This document shows positions 24,201 through 34,800 of a stretch of 64,000 bases of DNA, in pieces. The stretch is from Phyllostachys edulis (taxonomy: Eukaryota > Streptophyta > Magnoliopsida > Poales > Poaceae), in the NCBI GenBank assembly GCA_036346405.1, contig CM070546.1:97070288-97134287 (forward strand), in the 5' to 3' direction. The notes beneath the pieces were generated by a model. The model did not search any database. It saw nothing but the letters and a program-made list of their open reading frames with translations, and was not told the origin of the DNA. The position numbers and the translations under genes are program-made. The number at the start of each line of letters is the position of its first letter. Within the stretch, counting starts at the first letter, position 1.

Positions 24201-26085
24201 CATCATCTCATCTCGAGAGAGAGACTGCACTGCAGAGTGCAGACAAGAGGGAGAGAGGAGAGGGAGACCACCCACCCTCCACTCCACCGTTTATAAAGAA
24301 GACGTATCAATGTAGAAAAATTATATCAACGTAGAAAAATTTAGGTTTAAACTTAAAAGATGAAAGACTATAGGATACAAAACTACTGATTTTTTAGCCT
24401 AATATGTATTCTATGTAGTATAAGCTACTAGATTGTTAGCTATATGTAAGAGATGTCAAAATAAAGCCGTCGTGGCCCATGTTGGCCTGTACGAAGCTCC
24501 GCCCCTGCCCCACTAGCCACCACGGCCTGGACCAGGTGAGCACGCAGCGATGCGTGGCCGCAAGGAGGCACACAGAGTTGGTGGGTCCATCAAGGTTCAC
24601 AGAGAAGGGTCCCACTCCCGGACACGTGTGCGGGCCCCTGTTGACAAGTCCAGTACTGCCTTGTGTGCACATAATTGGGCGCACCGGTTGGGCCCACAAA
24701 ACGGCTGACTTGGTGCACTCGGCTCACGAGACATTTTTTCTGTCTCGCTAGGGGTACCCGGACGGACACAGCCCATGAGGCCGACACGGCGGGCCCGGCT
24801 CCAGCACGGCCGAGGGGCCAGGCAAGGGGGCCCTCCTGAGAGCCTCCCACATGCCTCGACGGGTAGCCCAAGAGGCAGGCAAGGAATGTGCTCTGCAGCA
24901 GCACCATGTGGTGTGGGGCTGGCTCCTCATACTCCTGTGGGCGTTGGGAACCCATCGGAGCCGTCGGCTCGCGGTATCCGGTGACGTGGACGTATCGGCC
25001 GCTTTTCGTTCACATGATGATTTTTGAGACATGAGAGCATGTTTGAAGTGGAAGGCTGAGCATTAAGTTTTGGAGAACTATAGCATTCTTTATAGAATCT
25101 CTGTTAAATTTTTATTTGTCCAGATAGGCCGCACGTATGCACGGCCCTGCGGCGAGCCGGATTGTTCTGGGAGCACGGATCTTGAGGAGAGCTGGACGGT
25201 CTGTGATGAGCCTAGGTGTACGGACCGCGTCTAAGGTTTGACGGTGGAGGAGCCAGCAGCGAGAGGGGAGGGAACGCCGGCCAGCGAGGTGCCGTGCGCG
25301 GTGTTGATGCTTTGCGTTGCGTCGCGTGCACAAGACAAGAGTAGGCAAGCCCAAGCAAAGCTTCGCGGCCAAAACTACTCCCTAATCTCCCTCACATCAC
25401 ATGTAACCGCGCCTCGAATACACACACACACACAAAAAGGACAGAAAACCAAACGCGAAGAGAATTATGCTTTACCACTGCATAATCCCCTCCAAACAAG
25501 CAAGCAAACTAGTACTGCTAATCCTTATCCTGGTGCTAAGTACTACAAGCCAAATGTTCCTTTCCTTGCAAGTTATGACTAGCCAAGTGTCAGAACTCAA
25601 AAGCAACCCCCATTGGCACTGAATTCCACAAGAAACAAAACCAAGAAAGGGCAAGAAAACAAAGAGTGATGAGCACCGCAGGCAAAGCACGCACCTCATT
25701 CAGGCGGACGACGTTGGGGTGCTTGAGCAGCTTCAATGTCCCAATCTCCCTCTTTATCTGACCAGAACACCACACACGGAATGAATTGATCCAACCAAAC
25801 GGGAACCAACCAGCAAGGATCGGTCAAACGGCACCAAGAAATGGAGAAGGGGAAGGCTTGGATGGATTCGCGAGATGGAGGATGGAATGGATGTGTATGT
25901 ACCTGGTCGTCGAAGCTGAGGGAGAGGATCTTGTTGCGGTCGAGGATCTTGATGGCGAAGTGAGCGCCGGTGGCCAGGTGGCGCGCGTGCTTAACCTTGC
26001 CGAAGTTGCCTTCCCCGAGCGTCCGCCCGATCTCATACCGCCCCAGAAGCGACGCCCGCGTGCACTCCTCCTCGCCGTTCACCAT
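21265..26085 (-). CDS. CIPK: CBL-interacting protein kinase (CIPK1/CIPK17-like), 13 exons, intact
   Basis: SnRK3-type Ser/Thr kinase activated by CBL calcium sensors; it relays calcium signals to transporters at membranes. Coding exons, 5' to 3': 25903-26085, 25695-25757, 23629-23700, 23414-23521, 23163-23243, 23016-23069, 22803-22928, 22500-22706, 22306-22407, 21814-21930, 21644-21715, 21480-21554, 21265-21384. All splice sites are GT-AG and every exon is a multiple of three. Product 459 aa. Gly loop LGEGNFGKV (23-31), Lys46, HRDLK (Asp140), DFG (158-160), APE (185-187), activation loop between them. The NAF motif is at 312-314 (INAFQLIG); the PPI phosphatase-binding region follows (RKIRFTSTHSPKDLFDKI). 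The tail VFELGPSLYVVELKKS suggests the CIPK1/CIPK17 clade of the intron-rich group. No frame break was seen. Exact orthology needs a tree. Confidence 0.96.
24430..25030. other. GC-rich block inside the large CIPK intron 2
   Basis: Intron 2 of the kinase (23701-25694, 1994 bp) is far longer than the others. It contains a block of about 600 bp that is much richer in G+C than the AT-rich sequence around it. No terminal repeats, target duplication or protein domain could be recognised. Likely an old insertion or a captured fragment. Confidence 0.4.
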
Positions 26086-26153
26086 TCACGAACTCACTCC
26101 TGACCCAAACCAATCCAAACCACGGAACCAGCTAATTACTCCTCAATCCGCAG

Positions 26154-26160
26154 TATATAG
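26154..26160 (-). promoter_or_regulatory. Possible TATA box of the CIPK gene
   Basis: On the minus strand CTATATA lies about 70 bp upstream of the kinase start codon. The plus-strand C/T-repeat at about 26184-26200 lies further upstream. A start this close would give a short 5' leader, so the call is tentative. Confidence 0.35.
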
Positions 26161-26480
26161 CGGCAAAACTGGAGTATCTATCTTCTCTCTCTCTAGCGTC
26201 GGGCTCTGGCGAGGAATGGATGAGGCGGGGAGGTGGAGAGAAGGGAGAGGGTGGGTACTTGTAGCTCGCGACTCTTCTCTTGTTTGTCTTGCCTGTTCTG
26301 CTGTTTCTGCCTAACTCTGTTTCTCCCTTGGCCCTTGTGGTTCCGTAAGATGTAAACAAACGGGCAACATGTAAACGCACACGCAAAATACCCGTTAAGG
26401 ATAAAAGAACAGGAAAAATACACAGGGGCTTGTAAATGCTATGTCCACCCCTAAGTTTGTATATCCAGGGAAGATAAGTG
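26161..26480. other. Upstream region of the CIPK gene
   Basis: Probable promoter interval between the kinase gene and transposon sequence that begins within about 400 bp of the start codon. No clear transcription factor sites beyond simple C/T repeats were recognised. Confidence 0.4.
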
Positions 26481-27039
26481 ATGTGGGGAATTGTTGCCCT
26501 ATCTTCACCGTGTAGGATTGGAGATAACTGAACCCGTACAACCATCGTCTCAATTACGGCAACCTGCGATACTCGATTCACTCAACCGCATGTTTTTATC
26601 CTTTGTCTACTTACTAACATGGAGTAAACGTGTTCTAACAATTACCAAAACAACTACAAGAACGACGGAGAAGAACTCTTAGATAATTCTCAATTCTATA
26701 GGGGTGGAATTTTATCTCACAAAAACCCTAGAACAAGAATTTTATTTCTAAAATTTTCAACATGAGTTACACCGGAGGGGTACCCCTCCCTATATAGCAT
26801 TCGAGTCGGTGCTACAGTAAGTCGATTGCTAGAGTGTAGTGTTTGCTATAGTGCACCTATTTGCTACAGTGTTTAGCCTAGATGCGATGCACTCTTTGTG
26901 TAGCAAGCAAGCTAGTTGCTAGCACACCTTTTGACAAACTAATCAAATTTGAATCTTCCTCTCGGTTAGGCCAGTGTTTACTTCTTCCTCTGCTGATTTT
27001 CGGTGATGTTTTTCATCTTGGTTCCTTTGTTCTTGAAGT
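26481..27039 (-). mobile_element. Probable gypsy 3' LTR remnant
   Basis: On the minus strand this follows the gypsy polyprotein tail at 27040-27276. It contains a TATA-like GCTATATAGGGAGG (about 26792-26810) and many GCTACAGT/ACTGTAGC words, typical of a retrotransposon promoter region. The exact LTR borders and a target duplication could not be found. Confidence 0.35.
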
Positions 27040-27276
27040 CATAGTTGCATATTTTTTTGTCTCCAAAGCTTCTTCTTTATGAAACCTTATAACAAGTAAA
27101 GTAGAGGCATTAGGTAGCAATCCATTGTTATGAAAATCAACATGTAGCTCGTTAAGGAAAAGATTCACCTCTTGATTAATTTGCTTTGATCTAGCTTTGG
27201 TGATTAGCTCAAATGGTGTTGGAGTGGTATTTGGGAAAGGGGATAATGTGTGTGTTCTAAGGATGTCCCCATCGAG
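27040..27276 (-). pseudogene. Gypsy polyprotein C-terminal remnant
   Basis: The minus-strand frame reads FELITKARSKQINQEVN, LHVDFHNNGLLPNAS and LLVIRFHKEEAL. This resembles the ITRARAK...NGLLP...LVLR tail found after the integrase in some grass gypsy polyproteins. The rest of that polyprotein is not present to the right, so only a fragment remains next to the kinase promoter. Confidence 0.5.
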
Positions 27277-27328
27277 AACTAGACTTTTTTACTTTGCTTA
27301 TTGTCTATGACTATGTATTGTAGTCGTT

Positions 27329-29602
27329 GATGACAAGATTTAGCATCTATAATGGTCGTTGCAATGCTGATTAGGTCTGACGACAAGGAATTTAAAGCTA
27401 TCGCTGATTCAACTAATTTCGGTTTTGAATCGAAGGCAAATTGGCCTCAAAGACCTCCTAGGTCTTGGACAACCTCTTCGAAGACCTCTTGGGAGGTCTT
27501 GGTTTCAGAAACGACCTCTTTAAGACTCGGAAGACCTTCTTGCTACAGTGCTGGAAGACCACCTCGCATGCTATTGGGAGACCTCCTTGCTACAAAGATC
27601 GGGAGACCACCTCGCTATAAAGGCCGAAAGGCCTCCTCGCTCAAAAGATTTTGGTGATCAACTAGAGGTCCTGAACAACCTCTCCAAAGACCTCCTAGGA
27701 GGTCCTAGAAGACGTCCTGAGTGGTCCTGGAAAACATCCACAAAGACCTAAGAGGACCTGGAGAGTGGTCTTTGCAAAATGGCCAAAAGGGTGGTCTTTA
27801 CAAAATGAGAGGTCTTGGCTCAAAAGAATGATCCTTGCAAAACGTCCAAGAGATGGTCTTTGCAAAGCAGAAGGCCATGAGGATGAGGGAAAACGCGGCC
27901 AGGACCTCCCTAGGAGCACTCGCGCGCCTTCATCAAAGCCGCCCAAGACCTCCTCAAGGGCGCTTACGTGGTCTCATCGGGGCTGCTCAGGACCTCCTCA
28001 GGAGTGCTCGCGCGCCTTCATCAGGGTCGCTCGAGACCTCCTCCGGAGTGCTGCGTGGCTTCATTAGAGCCGCCCAAGACATCTCAGGAGCATTCACGTG
28101 GCTTCATTAGGACCGGCCAAGACCTCCCCAGGAGCGCTACGTGGTTTCATCGGAGCCGGCCAAGACCTCCCCAGGGACACTCGCGCGTCTTCATCAGAGC
28201 CGCCCAGGACCTCTTCAAGGGCGCTCACGTGGCTTCATCGGAGCCGCCCAAGACCTCCCTAGGGACTCTCACGCGCCATCATCGAGCCGCCAGACCTCCT
28301 CAAGGGCGCCACGTGGCTTTCATCGTACGCACAAAACTTCTCCAAGAGAACTTGCGTGCCTTTCATCCGGGCCATTCAGGACCTCCTCTAGAGTGCTACG
28401 CGTCTTCATCAAAGTCGTTCAAGACTTCCTCAGGAGCGCTACGCGGCTTCATCAGGGCCGTTCAGGACCTCCTCAGGAGCACTCGCGCGCCTTTCATCCG
28501 GGCCGTTCAGGACCTCCTCTGGAGTGCTACACGTCTTCATTAAGGCCGTTCAGGACCTCCTCCAAGGCGTTCACGTGGCTTCATCAGGGCCGCACAAGAC
28601 TTCTCCAGGAGCACTCGCGCGCCTTCATCAGGGCCGCTTAGGACCTCCTCCAGAGCGCTCACGTAGCTTCATCAGAGCCGCCCAAGACCTCTCCAAGAGC
28701 GCTCACCAGGATCTCCTCAGGAGCACTACGTGGCTTCATCAAGGCCATTCAGGATCTCCTCAGGAGCGCTACGCGGCTTCATCAAGGCCGTTCAGGATCT
28801 CCTCGGGAGTGATACGTGGCTCCATCAGAGCTGCCCAAGACCTCCTCAGGAGCGCTTCGCGGCTTCATCAGGGCCGATCAGGATTTCCTCAAGGGTGTTC
28901 ATGCATTTTCATCAGAGTCGTCCAAGATCTCCTCAGAAGCGCTACGTGGCTTCATCAGAGCCGTCTAAGACCTCCTCAAGAGTGTTCACGCACTTTCATC
29001 AGAGCCGTTCAAGATCTCCTCAGGAATGCTACGCGGTTTCATCAGGGCCATTCAAGACCTCTTCCGGAGATCCCGCGTGGTTTTCATCAGGACTTTCACG
29101 AAGGCCTCAAGACCTTCCACGAAGACTTCATCAAGGAAACTTACGTGTTTGAATAGGAAAGATTTATCAGTTATAAAAAGTCTAGAAATCAGATGGTATA
29201 ACCGAATCATATCTCAGAATCTTGTTCGGTTTAGGAGTCCCGATCTCTTACTGACTAAGACCTCGCCGCCTTTAAATAGAAGAGGGTCATGGCCGATTGA
29301 AATCATCAACCAATCGATCAATACAATTTGCATTTACTATTTTTTTCTCACCGTAGTTTCTCTTTTAGTCCTAGCTTTTCTTTTCTTTCTACACCACGAC
29401 TCTCGCTTGTTGTGCGCTATAGTTCTCAATGCCAGTTTCAAGGATCTTGTCCTCCAAGACATCATCAGACCTCCCAGCTTCAACACCACGACTAGCTCCG
29501 CCTAGGTGTTGTGCAGGAGCACTCCCCCAATGATCTCCCACGGCCAGCACCAGGGAAGGCGTGGAGGTTTGAGGTTCTCAACCTCCTGGTGAATCCTAAC
29601 GC
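27329..29602 (+). mobile_element. Probable gypsy LTR filled with GACCTC-type repeats
   Basis: It starts tentatively at TGATGACAAGATTT (27329). Most of it is repeat (27440-29160), followed by a TATA-like TTTAAATAG at about 29270 and a U5-like tail. Beyond the inserted LTR at 29603-33515 the sequence resumes with GTTGGTGCTCCGCGTC, which resembles a gypsy primer-binding region. That order (promoter, tail, primer site) supports a plus-strand 5' LTR. Borders are uncertain. Confidence 0.45.
27900..29080 (+). repeat. Minisatellite, unit 42-45 bp (GACCTCCTCAGGAGC)
   Basis: About 25 degenerate copies of a unit containing GACCTCCTCAGGAGCGCT, CGTGGCTTCATCAG and GCCGTTCA follow each other. Since the unit length is mostly a multiple of three, two frames stay open for up to 210 codons and give LHQGRSGPPQ-like repeats. 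I regard these open frames as by-products of the repeat. Confidence 0.9.
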
Positions 29603-29916
29603 TGTAACCACACACGCACAAACCCGAGGGTGGGGTTCAATTTTATGAACTGAAGCTAGTCCCAAGGATTGTGGCTATCTTCACAAAGAACACCGATGGT
29701 TAGCAACAACACAAGCTTTATTAATAACCAAAGGAGTTGTTTACAAGAGAGCTTACAAGCCAAGAGGCAAAACATAGAAAATAAACACATGAGCCACCCG
29801 ATACACCACGCATAACCTAGGTGAGGGCGTAACCCTAGTCGATCTGGACCATTTGGTCCATCGAGTAGATCACCTTAAAGCTTCCATAACCGCTAAAGAC
29901 AAGATCAAGCAAGAGT

Positions 29917-29935
29917 GAGCACAACAACCGTGCTC
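29917..29935 (-). other. Conserved LTR hairpin GAGCAC-loop-GTGCTC
   Basis: A perfect 6-bp stem with a 7-nt loop, flanked by CTTGC-type boxes. Compared with GAGTAC/GTACTC at 11157, one stem pair is changed on both sides. Confidence 0.6.
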
Positions 29936-31439
29936 GCAAGTTACACCCGTCAGATAACAAAATGACATGCATAAATGGATATCACAATGGAAGGCTTATT
30001 ATGGTTAATTTGCATAAAGCCATGTTTATTTCCAATTACTAATATTAAGTTCCAAAGCATCATATAATAAATAAAATTCATTTAGTAAATCATTTTCAGC
30101 TGATATTCATTCATCACAAGTGGTGAAGGATACCCTCGTGTCACAAGGCTCCTGCCCAACCCATGGGATAGCAATCCCAAAGCAGTTTTAGTAAACATTT
30201 CAAAAACCCCAAACCAACATCTAACTCGAGTAGCCTTTGTCAAGACGCCCATGACCGCGACACGGCTATTCAATAGATTTAACTCTGCAGAGGTTGTGCA
30301 CCTTACCCACACGACATGAGTACTCTAGTTTGTTTGGCATCTTGCGAAAAGCCACCTCTCTCACCGCCAAGGTAAGAGGTCTAGAGTTCATGACAAGGCC
30401 TTTACAATGCATTGCTCCACCACAGCCTTTCCTTGCTAAGGTTTCACCCCCCTATGGACTGCAATCCAGCGGGAAGCCCCCTCTTGCACCAGTGGGAACA
30501 GTAGGTTATAAAAGACCATTGGCCATATAAGACCTCCCACACCTCCAATGGAGCACCTATGGTGGAGTTCTCAAATTATTCACCGGATCCCACGCCCCAC
30601 ACTGAGACATGTGGTTGCACGATTGTGGCATAGCCCATTATAGGCATGGCATTGGTCGCTCAAAGACCGGTCCTCACATGACTAGGGCGACTTTCACAAA
30701 CCCCTGGACCTCCACCTTTACCAGGATAGAGTCCGTGCACAAACATTGCACCAGCCAATCCAACCAATTCGCCCCAGTCCCAATCCATTTTCATTTTCCT
30801 TGCTTCCCCAGCAACATTTTCATCCTTCCATGACAACTCAATGTCATGGTAAAAACATTTAAAATAGTGTTTGGTCATGATGGTAAAGATTTCCCTAAAT
30901 CAATACTTTTGGTCTAAGCATGACTAAGCATATGTTTTTCAAATGGTCTTGGCTCACATTATTGCATGACCCAAGTTTGATCTAGTGGTGACAACATGCT
31001 CAGTTCAAGTCAACAGTGGCCATACAAAGGAAGTAGGCATAACTATGGATTTAAAACAGGTATTGAAATAACTTGCTAGAAATAGGCATGCATTATACAT
31101 TAAAACAGGACATAATTAATTTGAATTACTGGGTGCAATATGATCAAGAGCGTAACTTGCCTCTTGCTTGACAGCTTAAGGATCTACTCTCTCTCACAGC
31201 TCTGGCTCTCTGGAAACGTCAAGATCTATACGGTCAAAAGAACATATTCGCACCAAGCTCCAAATAAAGAACCAACAGAGACTCAAGCAAAGAACCAAAA
31301 GAACTCCAGAGGAACCTCAAACTCAATTAACAAAAGAGTACTGCATTTAGAAGAAAGTTCTTTTGGAGGAGGTCTAAGCTTACAGATTAGGTGGTCTTTA
31401 GCAAAAGACCCCAAAGGAGCGACTTAAGTATTACAACAG

Positions 31440-33480
31440 AGAGGCCCCGAGAGATGATCCTTGCGCAAAGTCCGAGAGAGAGGTCCTCAAATAAAGGCCA
31501 TAGAAATCCGAAGGTGTCCACTGTGGAGGTCCCGAGAAGGACATGACCACTTTCAAGTCAAAGGGCAAAAACAAGAGGAGGAGATCGCCAGGGACTCACC
31601 AGGACAAGAAGGAACAATAGATGGAGGAGGTCGTGGGCGAAAGGTCTTCCCTGGAGAGCCACTGATCGTGAGCTAAGATATCAGAGTGTGGAGAAAGGTG
31701 ATGTGGTAGAATTTCTTGGTCTGATTGTAGTCAAGGTGGTGAAGAAAACTAGAAATATACGTGTCAAGGATAAGTATAGAAATGGGTCAAAGGTAGGTGA
31801 GTGGCAGGGCAGGTGTCACTACCATTCTGGATAAAAGGTACGAGGAAGGACAATGTATGTTGCTATGGGAAGGAACAAAGAAGGATGTCAGAGTACGGCT
31901 AAGTGACCAGATTCAAAGTAAACACTACGTATATGGATGCATTTAATGTGACAAGACATGCATTAAATGCCCAAGATATTAACGTGGCGGAGGAAATGAG
32001 AATGACCAAGACTGGCAAAGGGGCTATCAACTTAGAAACAACAGTCAAGAGGGAGGTCTTGCCCATGGGGAGATCCTTGAGGAGGTCCGAGAGGCTTAGG
32101 AGGTCCTAGGCCCGGGAGGACAGGAGGTCTAAAGGTTGAGGAGGTCCGGACATGGGAGGTCCCGGACTGGGATCAACAACGGAGGTCCCGACGGTTAGGA
32201 TCTCTTCAAGGAGGTCGATGAGGAAGTCCAGGCCAGTTTAATAGGCCATGGAGAGGTCTTGGACAGAGGTCCAGAGAACTACAAAGAGGGCCCGTGGTTG
32301 AGATTAAAGACAAGTTGAGGTCCCAAGGCGGTTGGATCTCCGAGGGAGGTCCAACGACCAAGATCACACGTCTTGAGAGGTCTCTAGAGATAAATAACGC
32401 ACGGGAAGGTCTCGGGCCTTTGGATTCAAGGTGAGGGAGGTCCAAACCGTTAGATTCAAACAAGGAGAGGTCCAGCAGAGGAGTTTCGAGAAAGAGAGGA
32501 TCCCACTGAAGATTCACAAAAGGTGGTCCAATGTAGTACATGAGTCAAGGCAACTCAAAGGAGGCTCCAACCTCTGGGTGGGATCAAAAGCCATGGTGGT
32601 TAGAATGAACCCTAGGAGGTCCGATCAAAAAGAGGTCCGCATAAGAAAGTGGCCAAGCAACAAGGGGTCTAAACTTAAGAGAAGTCCGAGAGCAGAAAAG
32701 AGGTCTGATCCAAAGAGATTCAAACCAACAAAGAGATCCAAGGTGATCAAACTCAAGGGAAAGGCACGGACATGTAATATGTCCAAGTGTAAAAGGTCTC
32801 GAGCCCCAAGGAGTCTAACCTCAAGAACCACCGGGGAGATCTAGGCCACGCAGAGAAGGTCTAAACCTACATAGCCCAAAAGAGATAGGCTAAAGGAAGG
32901 TCCACCGAGCATACCAAAAGGAGGTATCAACAACTTAAACCTCTCCAAATTTAACCAAACTTTGAATTCTCATCAAAACAAAATAGTTTTAATTTGTTTT
33001 ACACACTTTAACAAGGATTTAGAAATCAGATGTTACAACCAGGAACCTAAAAAGAGGTCCAACACAAAAGAAGGTTTAAACACAAAGGAGGTCTAAACCT
33101 CAAAGGTTTAAACACAAAGAGAGCCGACCCCACAGAGGTCCAAACCATTAAGAGCGAGGGCATCCAAAGAGGTCCCGACGCCGAGATCTCGAAAGGAGAT
33201 CCCGGAGGTCAAGATCTCAAAGGGAGGAAAGTCCAAGCACAGACCTGGAAGTCCTGACCACAAGGTGGCCTCAAACTGCAAGGAAGATCCTTGCAAAGAG
33301 ACTGGGAGGAGGTCTTATGGGCAGGAGGTCCAAAAGACCTGCTCATGGGAGGTCCGAATGAGCACACCCAGAGGATCCAAGGAAAGTCCATTGGAGCTTG
33401 AAGGGCTCAAGGGAGCACCAAAGGGCTTTGAAATGAACCCGAGGAGGTTCAGATGAACAAAGAGGAAAAGAAAAAGTCTG
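31440..33480. repeat. Degenerate GAGGTC-rich repeat field in LTR copy A
   Basis: GGAGGTCC, GAGGTCT and AGGTCC words recur every 15-40 bp without a fixed longer unit. The base composition is strongly purine-rich on plus. It is complementary in motif to the GACCTC field at 27440-29160. Confidence 0.75.
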
Positions 33481-33515
33481 AACCATAAAGATATTCTCAA
33501 AATTAGGTGTTACAT

Positions 33516-33782
33516 TTATCAAATCGTGTGTTGGTGCTCCGCGTCATATTTTTGTGCCAACAGTAGTATTGTGTTGAGAACTACAATAGAATTATTTGAG
33601 TAGTTGTCACAATGCTCAAGTAGGAATCACTCCATGCACAAAGAGAAATCGATCATAAAGGATACAAGAAGACATAAATGAGACAAACAGAGAAATAGGA
33701 TTAGGAGTCGTAGCTCGGCATTAGATCTACCTAGTGTCTAATAAGGAGCGGATACCCATACAGTAGAAGTTTAAATAAACAT
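33516..33782 (+). other. Gypsy primer-site-like sequence and leader
   Basis: GTTGGTGCTCCGCGTC followed by TTTTTGTGCCAACAG resembles the primer-binding and downstream leader of some grass gypsy elements. No gag frame follows, because a transposon begins at 33783 and unrelated sequence follows it. Confidence 0.35.
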
Positions 33783-33805
33783 AAGTAAATTTCAAAAACC
33801 ATGAG

Positions 33806-34083
33806 TTTTATGGTCATAGTTGCATAAAATCTAGTTTTTTTGTCTAGTGGCACTTATCCTAGGTTTAGTAGTAATAAGGTTTCACAAAACTCCACCCTAA
33901 CCAAATCGCAACTTGTTGACATTGGGCCATGCAGAGTGGATCAACAATGGAGGACACCTCGACGTCATATGGATGCAAGGACATATTTGGTTAGGGTGGG
34001 GTTTTGTGAAACATTATGATCATAAAACTTGGGGTTAAGGACTACTAGCCAAAAAAAATTGGTGTTTTTGCAACTATGATGAT
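33806..34083. repeat. Fold-back structure with arms of about 100 bp
   Basis: The arm at about 33806-33906 is an imperfect inverted copy of 33985-34083. Its inner 28 bases (GTTTCACAAAACTCCACCCT... against the reverse complement at 33985-34012) differ at only one position. The arms enclose a loop of about 80 bp. Confidence 0.8.
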
Positions 34084-34103
34084 AAAGGGAGCTGCTAACC
34101 CAC

Positions 34104-34138
34104 GCTATACCGTTGGAATGCATTTCCAACGGTATAGC
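34104..34138. repeat. Perfect 15-bp hairpin
   Basis: GCTATACCGTTGGAA at 34104-34118 and its exact reverse complement at 34124-34138 enclose the loop TGCAT. The half-motif GCTATACCGTT occurs again near the right end of the element at about 35451. Confidence 0.95.
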
Positions 34139-34219
34139 AGTTTCATACAGTTTCGTGAAGTTTCAGTTGCTTAAAAGTTCTAGATTTTGAGTTTGAAGTT
34201 TTGACTAGGTTTCAACTTT

Positions 34220-34800
34220 CCATAAGATTCTAAGAAAGTTTTAAGCCCAAGTTTCAACAAGTTTTAGATTTTGGAACTCAAGTATCAACAATTTTCAGAC
34301 AAAAGAATTTCAAGAAGTTCTAGCAAGTTTCAAGAAGTCTCGTGAAAAACATTTTAAACGTTTCCAGAAGATTCGAAGAAAGTTTTAAGCCCAAGTTTCA
34401 ACAAGTTTCAGATTTTGGAACTCAAGTATCAACAAGTTTCAGACAAAAGAATTTCAAGAAGTTTCAACAAGTTTCAAGAAATCTCATGAAAAACATTTTA
34501 AAAGTTTCAGGTTTCAATGTGTTTCGTTTCGTATTTCTAGAAGTTTCTAGAAGATTCCAAGAAAGTTTCAAGCCCAAGTTTCAACAAGTTTTAAATTTTG
34601 GAACTCAAGTTTCAACAAATTTCAGACAAAAGAGTTTCAAGATGTTTCAACATGTTTTAAGAAGTTTAAACAAGTTTTGGATTTTGGAACTCAAGTTTTA
34701 GACAAAAAGTTTCGACATGTTTCAAGAAGTTTCAAATTTTAGAACTCAAGTTTCAGACAAAAAAAGTTTGAAGTTTTAACATGTTTTGAGAAGTTTCAAC
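34220..34800. repeat. AAGTTTCAACAAG-type direct repeats, period about 145 bp
   Basis: TGAAAAACATTTTAAA occurs at 34343 and 34487. Between and after these, the words CAAGTTTCAACAAG, GATTTTGGAACTCAAG and TTTCAGACAAAA recur in the same order at least four times, with the later copies shorter. Confidence 0.85.

Larger units (their letters stand above)
29603..33515 (-). mobile_element. Gypsy LTR (TGTAACACC family), copy A
   Basis: On minus it begins TGTAACACCTAATTTTG (33515) and ends at TTACA (29603). It shares long patches with copy B at 59618, for example GAGTGAGCACAACAACCGTG and GTTACACCCGTCA near 29915-29955 and 60223-60257, and TGACATGCATAAATGGATA. Flanking 5-mers (AACGC and TTTAT) do not match, so either one border is wrong or the flanks were rearranged. 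No polyprotein lies beside it. Length 3913 bp. Confidence 0.7.

Noticed and set aside
27968..29156. Overlapping open frames of 166-210 codons with LHQGRSGPPQ-like repeats
   Set aside because: They exist only because the 42-45 bp repeat unit rarely creates stops; two frames are open over the same DNA and no domain is present.
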